Assembly: GCF_963678225.1 (NCBI RefSeq)
Contig: NZ_OY782764.1
Location: 3,477,001-3,541,000 of the forward strand
Direction of reading: 5' to 3'
DNA length: 64,000 nucleotides
Source: an uncultured Cohaesibacter sp.
GTDB taxonomy: Bacteria > Pseudomonadota > Alphaproteobacteria > Rhizobiales > Cohaesibacteraceae
Position numbers and translations under genes: made by a program. Each line of letters begins with the position of its first letter. Position 1 is the stretch's first letter. Shown here one piece after another: positions 17,702 through 26,908 of the stretch. The notes beneath the pieces are model-generated. The model did not search any database and had not been told where the DNA came from. It worked only from the letters and a program-made list of their open reading frames with translations.

Positions 17702-19105
17702 ATGAAGCTAAATAGACGTAATTTTTGCAAGCTTGGTGCGGGTGCCGCCGCCGCCACAGCGCTCACTCCCTATCATTTTGCCCTTGCGCAAACAGAAGAC
17801 GGTTTTCTGGAAATTCGCGCCAGAAAGGCCGAACAGTCCCTTTATCCTGATCGTCCGAAATCTGCTGTCTGGACCTATAACGGCACGGCGCCCGGACCGG
17901 AAATCCGTGTCAAACAGGGGGAACGAGTGAAGGTGCGTTTCATCAATAATCTGGATGAACCATCCTCCATTCACTGGCATGGCGTGCGCATCGAAAACGC
18001 CATGGATGGAGCGTCAGGTTTGACGCAAGACGCGGTCAAACCCGGAGAACGATTTGAATATGAATTTGTTGCTCCTGACGCCGGGACCTATTGGTATCAC
18101 GCCCATAACCGAAGTTGGAATCAGGTCGGTCGCGGACTCTATGGACCGTTGATTGTTGAAGAGCCATATTCTACCTTCGATGCCGAGCATGACATAACCC
18201 TCGTGATAGATGATTGGCTGTTGGATCAGAATGGTCAGTTTGATGAAGGCTCCATGGGCATGATGATGGACTGGAGCCACGCTGGCCGCCTTGGCAACTG
18301 GATTACGGTCAACGGCAAGAGTATGCCCGAAATGGACCTGAAGGCGGGGGAAGCCTATCGTTTGCGCCTTATCAATGTAAGCAACGCGCGCACTCTGGAG
18401 CTCGATCCAAACCGCATCGGAGCGAAAATTTTGGCCTTTGATGGACAACCGCTACCAGAGCCGATCTCCATGCCCTATGCGCCATATCTATTATCTTCGG
18501 CACAGCGCGTGGATCTGCTGGTCATCCCGAAAGAAGGGCAGGGTTTTGCCCTCGAAGAGCTGTCCGGCAACGCGCCATTCCCTTTTGCCTCCTTTTCCGT
18601 CACAGGAGAGGCGAATGGCGCTGTTTCTATTCCTGTCCTGAAGCCAAATGCACTCGCCGAGCCAAACCTCGATAAAGCCAAAACACATCGGTTGCACATT
18701 ACGGGCGGCGCTATGGGGCGTATGGGAAACATGACCTATAAGGGCAAGCCCCTTGGGCGACAGGAGATGATGCAGTCCATGCAGTTTTGGGCGTTCAATG
18801 GCGTGGCCAATCTGCCTGAACAGCAGTTCTTTACGGCCAAACGCGGGGAGACTGTGATTGTTGAAATGATCAATGATACTGCTTGGCCACACGCCATGCA
18901 TATTCACGGGCATCATTTCCGTATCGAGGAAAGGGAAGGCAGCAACATCGATGAAGGACGCCCGTGGAAGGATACCTTCCTGATCGGACCAAGCCAAACG
19001 ACTAAAATTGCATTTGTTGCTGACAATCCCGGCAAATGGCTACTGCATTGTCACATGCTCGAACATGCTGCTGCGGGCATGACTACATGGTTCGAGGTTG
19101 TCTAA
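17702..19105 (+). CDS. Multicopper oxidase (CueO/CopA/CutO type), Tat-exported
   Basis: A 467-residue laccase-like oxidase of the periplasm with a twin-arginine signal (RRNFCKLG, residues 5-12). All copper motifs are present: H91-W-H93, H133-A-H135, H397-H400-H402 in HAMHIH, and H449-C-H451 with H455 and axial M460 in HCHMLEHAAAGM. Met-rich stretches at 185-189 and 338-360 resemble the substrate Cu(I)-binding region of CueO. It most likely oxidises Cu(I) to Cu(II) using O2, which protects the periplasm. Its stop overlaps the start of the downstream cytochrome c gene. Confidence 0.93.
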   Translation: MKLNRRNFCKLGAGAAAATALTPYHFALAQTEDGFLEIRARKAEQSLYPDRPKSAVWTYNGTAPGPEIRVKQGERVKVRFINNLDEPSSIHWHGVRIENAMDGASGLTQDAVKPGERFEYEFVAPDAGTYWYHAHNRSWNQVGRGLYGPLIVEEPYSTFDAEHDITLVIDDWLLDQNGQFDEGSMGMMMDWSHAGRLGNWITVNGKSMPEMDLKAGEAYRLRLINVSNARTLELDPNRIGAKILAFDGQPLPEPISMPYAPYLLSSAQRVDLLVIPKEGQGFALEELSGNAPFPFASFSVTGEANGAVSIPVLKPNALAEPNLDKAKTHRLHITGGAMGRMGNMTYKGKPLGRQEMMQSMQFWAFNGVANLPEQQFFTAKRGETVIVEMINDTAWPHAMHIHGHHFRIEEREGSNIDEGRPWKDTFLIGPSQTTKIAFVADNPGKWLLHCHMLEHAAAGMTTWFEVV

Positions 19106-19602
19106 TGGCCGGTAAGAAAAGATCAAAAAGCCAACCTGTTCCCAAATCCATAATTGTCGCAACAGTTCTGGCTGCTGTCGTAGCTGTTGGACTGGGGGGG
19201 ATGATTTACGTAAGAGACAGCAGCAGCCAGGGGCTTTTGCGTCCAGACAATGAGGCAGTTGTCGCGATGGGCAAAGAGATTTACGCAGCACAGTGCGCAG
19301 CGTGTCACGGCGAAAATCTTCAAGGACAACCCAATTGGCGCGAAACCAACGAAGATGGACGGTTGCCCGCTCCGCCTCATGATGAAACCGGCCATACGTG
19401 GCATCATGCAGACGAGCTGCTGTTCGGCATTACCAAATATGGTTTGGCCGAGATCGGCAACATGCCGGGCTATCAAACCGACATGCCGATTTACAAGGAC
19501 GTGCTAAGTGATGAAGAGATTATGGCAGTGCTTTCTTACATCAAAAGCACCTGGCCTGCAAAAATCCGCAGAATGCATGATCAGCGCAACGCGATGAACT
19601 AG
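19105..19602 (+). CDS. Membrane-anchored cytochrome c
   Basis: A 165-residue protein from the ATG at 19105, which overlaps the oxidase stop by one base (TAATG). The upstream frame to 19036 lies inside the oxidase gene and is not used. A basic N-terminus and one membrane segment (about 15-36) anchor a monohaem class I domain with C64-A-A-C67-H68 and a later Met-containing loop (GNMPGYQTDMPIY) supplying the axial Met. Tight coupling to the oxidase suggests it passes electrons to or from it. Such cytochromes are found beside some bacterial copper oxidases. Confidence 0.88.
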   Translation: MAGKKRSKSQPVPKSIIVATVLAAVVAVGLGGMIYVRDSSSQGLLRPDNEAVVAMGKEIYAAQCAACHGENLQGQPNWRETNEDGRLPAPPHDETGHTWHHADELLFGITKYGLAEIGNMPGYQTDMPIYKDVLSDEEIMAVLSYIKSTWPAKIRRMHDQRNAMN

Positions 19603-19763
19603 ATGAAATCTAGGAGATGATCCTAAGCACAAGGCAACCGCACTCAAGGTGATGGGAGCGGCTGCCGGGTTGCATGTGGCTTGAGCCAAGGGGATCAATG
19701 CCCTTTTCCCCATAAGATATGGAGAAAAGCCAAAGCAAATCCCTGTAAGGCCTGTGTTCGGTG

Positions 19764-21236
19764 TTACTTCGTCATATGAGCGAGTTGATCACTTATCTCA
19801 TCCACGAAGACGTGCGTAACGTCATCCTTGCGAGAGGTGACAAGGCTAACCAATACGAAAAGAATGGTCGCAACTGGCAAGCCCAGAATGCCGGCGTTCA
19901 GGCCAAATAGATTGTTGCCGGTCATATACATCACGATAACAAAAAGGCCTCCCAAGAGGATGCTGCTCAAGGCTCCTGCCGCTGTGCCTTTCTTCCAGAA
20001 GAATGCCCCGACTATGGCAGGAACCATCACCACAAGCCCCGATGAGGCGGCGACAGACAGGATTGAGATCAGGCTCAGTTTGAGAGAAGCAAAGGCCAGC
20101 GCGATCAGCGAAATGATCGGGATCACGAAGCGGCCGATTTTCAGCTGGGCGGCATCCGTAGCGCCAGACCGGAACCCGCCATAGACATCACGTGCAAGCA
20201 TCGATGAAAGGGTCAAAAGGATGGAATCGATGGTAGAGATGGCTGCTGCAAGGATGCCGATCATCACCACGATGGAAAGCGCTGGTGGCAAGAAGTCTGC
20301 GCCAAGAAGGGCCGCGCTGGCCAGATCTGCATTTTCAAGATCAGGGAAAGCTTCAAATGCCGCAAAGCCCCAAAGGACAGCGACCATCGTATAAACAAGG
20401 CCAAAGCAAAGGAAGAGCAACAACATGCGGCGCAGGGCACCCAAAGATTTGGGCATGAAGAGGCGTTGGCTGACTTGCGGGTTGGAAATGGAAAAGAAGA
20501 ACCACGGAATGGTCAAGCCGAGCATGGTCTTAAAGCTGAATAGACCCGGTCCGGGCACTTGAAGCATTGCCGGTTTGGTTTCTGCGATGCTGGCAAACAT
20601 GCCAAAGAATCCACCCAACTGGTCGATAACCACGATGGTAACGAGAACTGAGGCCGAAATCATAAGCAGCGCTTGGAGGCTATCAGTCCACATGACCGAA
20701 CGGATCCCGGCAACATAAGACAAGATGATCGCCAGCAATGTTGCAATCACAAGGCCCACAGGAAAGGAAATGGCTCCATCGCTCATGCCCGAAAGCAGAT
20801 AGCCGATACCGGCCAGCTGAACGGCAGAGTATGGTATCAGAAACAGACAGCTCGCGAGCGCCACCACAATAGCCACCCAACGTGAACCATAGCGCGCACC
20901 GAGCATTTCTGAAGGGGTTACAAAGCCGTACTTTTTGCCCACAAGCCAAAAGCGGGGGCCGAAGATGGCAACAAGTGACACACCTGCAAAATAAACAATT
21001 TCAAAGCCGAGCGCACCGACACCTCCCTTATAGGTGAGGCCCGCCAGACCAACCATCATAAAAGCTGAATAGGTCGTGGCTGAATAGCTCAATGCCGATA
21101 TAACGCCGCCAAAATTGCGCCCGCCGACAAAGTAGTCCGTCATGTCTGGGGCACTGCTCCTGCGAGACAGATAGGCAACGATGCAGGCGATAAGAATGTA
21201 GATAACGATCCCGGTCCAGATGAATGAGGTGCTCAC
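19764..21236 (-). CDS. Sodium:solute symporter family protein (PanF-like)
   Basis: A 490-residue transporter of the sodium:solute symporter (SSS) family with about 13 membrane segments. Motifs include DYFVGGRNFGG, ALSYSATTYSAFMMVG and the region AAAISTIDSILLTLSSMLARD. The sequence resembles the pantothenate/short-chain acid branch (PanF), but the substrate cannot be fixed. The GTG start overlaps the stop of the small gene at 21233 as GTGA. It converges on the copper operon with about 160 bp between them, in which I see only weak, unconvincing stems. Confidence 0.88.
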   Translation of the reverse strand: MSTSFIWTGIVIYILIACIVAYLSRRSSAPDMTDYFVGGRNFGGVISALSYSATTYSAFMMVGLAGLTYKGGVGALGFEIVYFAGVSLVAIFGPRFWLVGKKYGFVTPSEMLGARYGSRWVAIVVALASCLFLIPYSAVQLAGIGYLLSGMSDGAISFPVGLVIATLLAIILSYVAGIRSVMWTDSLQALLMISASVLVTIVVIDQLGGFFGMFASIAETKPAMLQVPGPGLFSFKTMLGLTIPWFFFSISNPQVSQRLFMPKSLGALRRMLLLFLCFGLVYTMVAVLWGFAAFEAFPDLENADLASAALLGADFLPPALSIVVMIGILAAAISTIDSILLTLSSMLARDVYGGFRSGATDAAQLKIGRFVIPIISLIALAFASLKLSLISILSVAASSGLVVMVPAIVGAFFWKKGTAAGALSSILLGGLFVIVMYMTGNNLFGLNAGILGLPVATILFVLVSLVTSRKDDVTHVFVDEISDQLAHMTK

Positions 21237-21418
21237 TGTTCCCCTCCCTTAAAGCCTGCAGTCGCTGCAAGGTTTAGGAAAATGATGACCACAGCCGCAC
21301 AAATCCAGAACAGGAAACTGCCATACCACGCTGCGATATGACCAATGGCAAGATAGGGAACCGCATACAGCGCGATTATGACGAGGCCGATCAAGGCGAG
21401 CGAGGTTCTTCGGGACAC
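21233..21418 (-). CDS. Small two-helix membrane protein, SSS partner (YhdT/DUF3311-like)
   Basis: A 61-residue protein starting at a GTG at 21418, chosen because GGAG lies exactly eight bases upstream and the earlier frame to 21469 has no ribosome site. It has two hydrophobic segments, IGLVIIALYAVPYLAI and FLFWICAAVVIIFLNL. It overlaps the symporter start by four bases. Small two-helix proteins (YhdT/DUF997, DUF3311) commonly precede SSS transporters such as PanF. Their role is unknown, possibly assembly or stability of the symporter. Confidence 0.7.
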   Translation of the reverse strand: MSRRTSLALIGLVIIALYAVPYLAIGHIAAWYGSFLFWICAAVVIIFLNLAATAGFKGGEQ

Positions 21419-22251
21419 GAATGGAACTCCAATATTCAAACGTAAATCTACAGCGCATTGCTTTCGCAAATGCCTCGCCGCGCCAGCCAGAGTGAAACGA
21501 TATTTTCATCCGAACTAGACAAAAACCCACTTCCAATGATTTGAAATACAAAGGTGAATTGCGATCGATATAATCCGCTTTGGAAAGGCGCCCTATTTTC
21601 TCCCACTTTGGCGATTGATGTCAATCTCTGAAACGAGAGGTGAGTGGGTCAATTCTGGCTGGTGTTTCTCTCTTCAGAAATTTATCTGTTCCAAGGGTGC
21701 TTAACAATTAAATCGGCAGACTCTGTTTTTAACAGGAAGATATGTCTTGCATGATGGTTCGGTAAGCCAATTGTAGCAGATATTTTGAAATTCACTCAGC
21801 GATAAATCTTGAAGCTGAGATTATGTCTAGTTTTAACGCCACATGAATGGCGAATATTTCGTGGAAATATCAAACGGCACTTTATAAATCAAAGAAATAT
21901 TTTATATGTCGGGAGTTCAGGACAAATAAACACTTGCATCATCGAATAAGGAAAATAAGTATATTTATCAATGATTTTTGTATTTATGGATTTCAAATAT
22001 TCTTATAAATAAATCAAATATATAAGAGTCTGGAATAAATATATTGTAGAATTATTTAATTTCTCAATTGTCAATATTTGAAATATATAAAATTTGAAAT
22101 AAACTCTCGATGTTACACGGGGCGACAAAATTTTAGGTCGACCTTTTGGGCGCTCTCATATTTCGAGTGCCAATTACCATTGAAAATAAGAAAAAATTCC
22201 TGAAAACCATTTCACTCACAACGCCTTGATGCGTTGGTTCTGGAGAAAATT
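21419..22251. other. AT-rich intergenic region upstream of the RTX adhesin
   Basis: About 830 bp with no credible gene. The segment 21830-22110 is strongly AT-rich, with many short A and T runs. It separates the divergent symporter pair and RTX gene, so both promoters must lie here. The RTX gene has a ribosome site (TGGAG) seven bases before its ATG. AT-rich upstream regions are common for large surface-protein genes and may be bound by nucleoid proteins. No specific operator is recognised. Confidence 0.5.
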
Positions 22252-25200
22252 ATGGCCAACCCGGTTATTTCCATCGCAGGGGGCGCAGGCCTCGAAAATG
22301 ATTATGTCGTATTTACCGTCACGCTTTCCGAGGTGTCCGATGCGGAGGTATCGGTATACTATCAGACCATTCAAAATGGTAGCGCAATCGAAGGATACTA
22401 TAACGACTACGATCTGGAATATGGCACACTGACTTTTGCCGCAGGAGAAAAGACAAAAACAATATATGTCAATCCTTATAGCGATAATCTGGACGAATCC
22501 GATGAAAATTTTTCATTAGTTTTGTCTGACCCAATCAATGCGACTTTGTCTGGTGGTGAGAATACACTTTCTGCCACGGGGGTCATCCTTGACGATGATG
22601 GCTCTGGCTCCAATCTGGCTCTCTTTGTGTCCGATCCACAAATCGTAGAGGGCGATAGTGGCACCAAATATGCTGTCTTTGATGTTGAGCTGTCTCGTTC
22701 CTACGCCCACAACTTAACCCTCAATTATAACACCAAGGATGGGACGGCAATTGCGGGAGATGATTACACGGCGCAGAGCGGTGCCATAACTTTTTATGCC
22801 GGTCAAACAATCAAGAGCGTTTCTGTGCCGATCACAGCAGACACGATGGTTGAGGCACCTGAGACCTTCTCACTGGTGGTAACACCAACCGGAGCTATCA
22901 CCAATTCGGTCTCAGATTCTGCTGGCGTAGCCACAATTCTGGACGACGATCCGGATACTGCTAACCTGCCGGTGATTTCCATCTCAAATGGTGAAGGGGC
23001 AGAAGACGAATATATTGTCTTCACGGTGACGCTTTCCGAGGCATCTGATGCAGAAGTCACCGTATATTTCGAGACCCTTCAGAATGGCTCCGCTATCGAG
23101 GGATATTACAACGACTACGATCTTGAATATGGGACGCTCACTTTCGCTGCCGGTGAGACCGTGAAAACAATTTACATTGATCCCTATAGCGATAATCTTG
23201 ATGAATCCGACGAGAATTTTTCTCTGCGACTATCTGATCCTACCAATGCGACACTGGCAGGCGGTGAAGAGACCCTTTCTGCGACCGGTGTGATCCAGGA
23301 TGATGATGGGACGGGATCTGATCTGGCTCTGTTTGTTTCTGATCCTCTAATCAAGGAGGGCGACAGCGGAACGAAGCAAGCGGTCTTCGAAATACAACTT
23401 TCCCAGCCATATGATCAGGCCATTAGCCTCAACTACACAACCAAAAACGGTACGGCGATTGCTGGTGCTGATTATGTGGCCAAAAGCGGAACCGTAACCT
23501 TCAATGCAGGCCAGACGATCGCCAGTGTCGCCGTCGATATCAAAGGGGATACAAAGATTGAGGAATCAGAGAGCTTCTCACTGGTTGTTACCCCTACAGG
23601 TGCAATAACCAACTCGGTTGATGACGCTGCTGGTGTTGCCACTATACAGGATGATGATCCCGATACAGCCAATCTTCCAGTGATCTCCATTTCAAATGGA
23701 GAGGGAGCTGAAAACGAATATGTCATTTTTACAGTAACGCTCTCTGAAGCATCGGATGCAGAGGTTACCGTCTCCTATCAAACACTCAAAAATGGCACCG
23801 CGATCGAGGGTTACTATAACGACTACGATCTGGACTATGGCACAATCACCTTCGCAGCAGGAGAGACGGTCAAAACGCTCTATTTTGATGCCTATAGTGA
23901 CAATTTTGATGAACCTGACGAGAATTTTTCGGTACTCCTTTCCGATCCAACCAACGCCACGTTGGCTGGTGGCGAGGAAACCCTTTCTGGAACAGGAGTC
24001 ATATTGGATGATGATGGAACGGGGTCAGACTTGGCTCTGTTTGTTTCTGATCCTACGATCAGGGAAGGGGATGGCGGAACGAAGCAAGCGGTTTTCGAAA
24101 TCCAGCTTTCTCAGCCATATGACAGCGATCTCACTCTTGACTATACAACACGCAATGGCACTGCCGTTGCCGGATCGGATTATGTCGCAAAAACCGGTTC
24201 CATAACATTCGATGCAGGGCAAACCGTTGCAAGTGTGGTGGTCAACATAAAAGGCGATACAAAGGTCGAGGATTCAGAGAGTTTCTCTCTGGTTGTGACC
24301 CCAACCGGCGCCATAACCAATTCGGTTGATGACGCTGCCGGTATTGCCACAATCAAGGATGATGACCCTGATACAGCCAATTTACCGGTTATTTCCGTCT
24401 CCAATGGTGTGGGGGCCGAAGACGAATATGTTGTCTTTATTGTTGAGCTTTCTGAGGCTTCTGATGCGGAAGTGACAGTCGACTTTAAAACCCTACAAAA
24501 TGGCAGCGCAATCGAGGGCTATTACAACGATGTCGAAGGTCTTTCCGGTACACTGACATTTGCAGCTGGAGAGACCGTAAAGACGATATTTGCGAATCCT
24601 TACAGTGATAATCTGGATGAGTCTGACGAGAATTTCTCGCTGGTTTTGACCGATCCCACCAACGCAACATTGGCAGGCGGTGAAGGCAGTCTCTCGGCTA
24701 CTGGTGTCATACTTGATGACGATGGAACAGGGTCTAATCTCTCCTTGTTTGTCTCCGATCCGGTTATAACGGAACCCAGAAGCGGTGTTGCACAAGCTGT
24801 GTTTGAGATTCAACTCTCCCGGCCATACGATAAAGACCTCACCCTTAACTATTCCACCCAGAATGGGGCCGCCAACGCAGGTCCGGACTATATCGCCAAG
24901 AGCGGAACGGTAACCTTCAAGGCCGGGCAGACCGTCGCAAGTGTCGTTGTCAATGTTAAGAGCGACACTATCATCGAAAACACCGAGACCATTTCGCTCA
25001 TAGTCACACCAACCCTGGTGATCGCCAATGGAACCGAAGACAATATCGGCATTGCAACCATCCTTGACAGTGGCATTGACTATGAAGTGCGCAAGGGCGG
25101 GAATGGCAATGATTATTTGAGTGCCGGTTCTGGTGATGATTTCCTGTTTGGATATAAGGGAAGAGACACTCTGAATGGTGGTTCAGGTGGCGATACGATG

Positions 25201-26820
25201 TATGGCGGCCCCGGAAATGATACCTACATCGTTGATTCCTGGTCAGATCGCATTATCGAGCAAGCGCCCAACGGCAATGATCTGATAAAAAGTTCAATAA
25301 GTTTCAATCTGAACAACAAGGGCAACAATGTTGAAAAGCTTACCTTGTTTGGAAACAAGGCGATCAATGGAACCGGCAACGGCTTGGCCAATGTAATTTG
25401 GGGCAACTCGGAACAGAATGTAATTAACGGTTTGGCCGGGTATGACAGGCTCTTTGGTGGTGCTGGAAACGACACTGTAAAGGGTGGAAACGGAAACGAC
25501 CTTGTCAATGGTGGCAATGGTCGAGATCGGTTGTTCGGTGGAGCAGGTAGAGACAATCTTGTGGGTGGTCTGGGAACAGATTATCTCGATGGTGGCGGCG
25601 GTGCCGATCGGATGGCTGGCAACCATGGCAATGACACTTATATCGTTGACAATGTCAACGACAAGGTGAGTGAAGTTGCCGGGCAGGGGGTGGACCTTGT
25701 CAAAAGCTCCGTGACCTTTTCCTTGAAGGATAATAGTCAGTTTATTGAAAAAATATCCTTGATCGGAAATCAGAATATCAATGGAACCGGCAATGGACTA
25801 GGCAACGTTATTTGGGGCAATGGCGCCAAGAATGTTCTCTTTGGTGTCAATGGAAATGACAAGCTTTATGGCGTTTCCGGTGACGACACATTGCATGGAG
25901 GAAATGGCAACGACCTGCTGAACGGGGGCAATGGCAGTGATCGCCTGTTCGGTAATGCCGGAGCAGACAAACTGTACGGTGGTATTGGCAATGATACACT
26001 CAATGGTGGCCTTGGCGCTGACAAGATGTGGGGCAACAAAGGCAACGACACTTATATCGTCAATCATACAGGCGATGAGGTCAATGAGGCCTCTGGCCAA
26101 GGGATCGATCAGGTTCGAAGCTATATCGATTTCTCGCTGAAAGCCCACAGCCAATATATCGAAACGCTGACCTTGATGGGTAACAAGGCCATCAATGGCA
26201 TAGGCAACGGATTGGCCAACACAATTGAAGGCAACAATGCCAGAAATATCCTTAACGGCGTAAATGGCAATGACAAACTCTTGGGCAATGGAGGCAACGA
26301 TACCCTCAAGGGTGGGTTTGGCAATGATCGCTTGTTCGGAGGGAATGGCGCCGATGTATTACAAGGCAATCAGGGCAACGATACTCTGTATGGCCAGAAC
26401 GGCAATGACAGGTTAGAAGGTGGGCTTGGCAACGATAAGCTTTATGGTGGAGCCGGAGCTGACAGATTTATTGGGTCAATTGGACTAGATCGCATGTATG
26501 CCGGTCAAGACAATGTTCAGGATACTTTTGTCTTCAACAATGCCAATGACAGTAAGGTTGGGGCGGCACATGACAGGATATTCCTGTTCGACAGCGGAGA
26601 GGATGTGATCAATCTGTCTGGTATAGACGCCAACACGCATAGCAGCGGCAACCAGACATTCCAGTTCAGCGGCCTCCATGCCGATTTTAACTCTGTATGG
26701 TATGATGACACCGGCTCGGATGTCACCATTTATGGCGATATCAACGGAGATGCTGTCGCTGATTTCCAGATCCAGTTGGTCAACGTGAACAATATCAGCG
26801 CATCAGATTTCGTTCTGTGA
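22252..26820 (+). CDS. Large Calx-beta / RTX calcium-binding protein, type I secreted
   Basis: A 1522-residue protein without a signal peptide. Residues 5-943 are four tandem 236-residue units, each holding two Calx-beta domains. Unit sequences start with V-I-S-[IV]-[SA]-[NG]-G and contain [11 protein letters not shown] and DESDENFSL, then NGTAIAG and TPTGAITNS. The C-terminal third has RTX nonapeptides (GGxGxDxLx) in three 138-residue units, each with NDTYIV and INGxGNGL. A final roughly 95-residue tail ending ASDFVL resembles a serralysin-type C-terminal/secretion region. The protein is probably exported by a type I system and folds in calcium outside the cell as an adhesin or biofilm component. 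No secretion genes lie in the window. The ATG at 22252 is chosen over the TTG at 22234. Confidence 0.9.
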   Translation: MANPVISIAGGAGLENDYVVFTVTLSEVSDAEVSVYYQTIQNGSAIEGYYNDYDLEYGTLTFAAGEKTKTIYVNPYSDNLDESDENFSLVLSDPINATLSGGENTLSATGVILDDDGSGSNLALFVSDPQIVEGDSGTKYAVFDVELSRSYAHNLTLNYNTKDGTAIAGDDYTAQSGAITFYAGQTIKSVSVPITADTMVEAPETFSLVVTPTGAITNSVSDSAGVATILDDDPDTANLPVISISNGEGAEDEYIVFTVTLSEASDAEVTVYFETLQNGSAIEGYYNDYDLEYGTLTFAAGETVKTIYIDPYSDNLDESDENFSLRLSDPTNATLAGGEETLSATGVIQDDDGTGSDLALFVSDPLIKEGDSGTKQAVFEIQLSQPYDQAISLNYTTKNGTAIAGADYVAKSGTVTFNAGQTIASVAVDIKGDTKIEESESFSLVVTPTGAITNSVDDAAGVATIQDDDPDTANLPVISISNGEGAENEYVIFTVTLSEASDAEVTVSYQTLKNGTAIEGYYNDYDLDYGTITFAAGETVKTLYFDAYSDNFDEPDENFSVLLSDPTNATLAGGEETLSGTGVILDDDGTGSDLALFVSDPTIREGDGGTKQAVFEIQLSQPYDSDLTLDYTTRNGTAVAGSDYVAKTGSITFDAGQTVASVVVNIKGDTKVEDSESFSLVVTPTGAITNSVDDAAGIATIKDDDPDTANLPVISVSNGVGAEDEYVVFIVELSEASDAEVTVDFKTLQNGSAIEGYYNDVEGLSGTLTFAAGETVKTIFANPYSDNLDESDENFSLVLTDPTNATLAGGEGSLSATGVILDDDGTGSNLSLFVSDPVITEPRSGVAQAVFEIQLSRPYDKDLTLNYSTQNGAANAGPDYIAKSGTVTFKAGQTVASVVVNVKSDTIIENTETISLIVTPTLVIANGTEDNIGIATILDSGIDYEVRKGGNGNDYLSAGSGDDFLFGYKGRDTLNGGSGGDTMYGGPGNDTYIVDSWSDRIIEQAPNGNDLIKSSISFNLNNKGNNVEKLTLFGNKAINGTGNGLANVIWGNSEQNVINGLAGYDRLFGGAGNDTVKGGNGNDLVNGGNGRDRLFGGAGRDNLVGGLGTDYLDGGGGADRMAGNHGNDTYIVDNVNDKVSEVAGQGVDLVKSSVTFSLKDNSQFIEKISLIGNQNINGTGNGLGNVIWGNGAKNVLFGVNGNDKLYGVSGDDTLHGGNGNDLLNGGNGSDRLFGNAGADKLYGGIGNDTLNGGLGADKMWGNKGNDTYIVNHTGDEVNEASGQGIDQVRSYIDFSLKAHSQYIETLTLMGNKAINGIGNGLANTIEGNNARNILNGVNGNDKLLGNGGNDTLKGGFGNDRLFGGNGADVLQGNQGNDTLYGQNGNDRLEGGLGNDKLYGGAGADRFIGSIGLDRMYAGQDNVQDTFVFNNANDSKVGAAHDRIFLFDSGEDVINLSGIDANTHSSGNQTFQFSGLHADFNSVWYDDTGSDVTIYGDINGDAVADFQIQLVNVNNISASDFVL
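22264..25080 (+). repeat. Four tandem 708-bp coding repeats (Calx-beta pairs)
   Basis: Equivalent codons start at 22264, 22972, 23680 and 24388, an exact 708-bp (236-codon) spacing each time. The last unit ends near 25080. The units are similar in protein but diverged in DNA, so this is an old in-frame duplication kept without length change rather than a recent expansion. Confidence 0.85.
25213..26454 (+). repeat. Three tandem 414-bp RTX units
   Basis: The motif G-N-D-T-Y-I-V begins at 25213, 25627 and 26041, exactly 414 bp (138 codons) apart. Each unit contains a short beta-roll block followed by a linker with INGxGNGL and further GGxGxD nonapeptides. Confidence 0.8.
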
Positions 26821-26841
26821 TTATCCATTTCATTACAAACA

Positions 26842-26878
26842 AAACAGGCAAGGTCGTTTCCGTACGCCTTGCCTGTTT
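26842..26878. terminator. Bidirectional rho-independent terminator
   Basis: AAACAGGCAAGG (26842-26853) and CCTTGCCTGTTT (26867-26878) form a perfect 12-bp stem with a 13-nt loop. It lies exactly between the convergent RTX genes. T-rich ends on each strand make it usable from both sides. Confidence 0.85.
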
Positions 26879-26908
26879 ATCGGATTTATCGATCGGCTGC
26901 CTGAAATA

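Noticed and set aside
22252-26454. CRISPR-like or mobile-element repeats
   Set aside because: The repetition is in-frame coding sequence of a Calx-beta/RTX protein, not short identical repeats with spacers.
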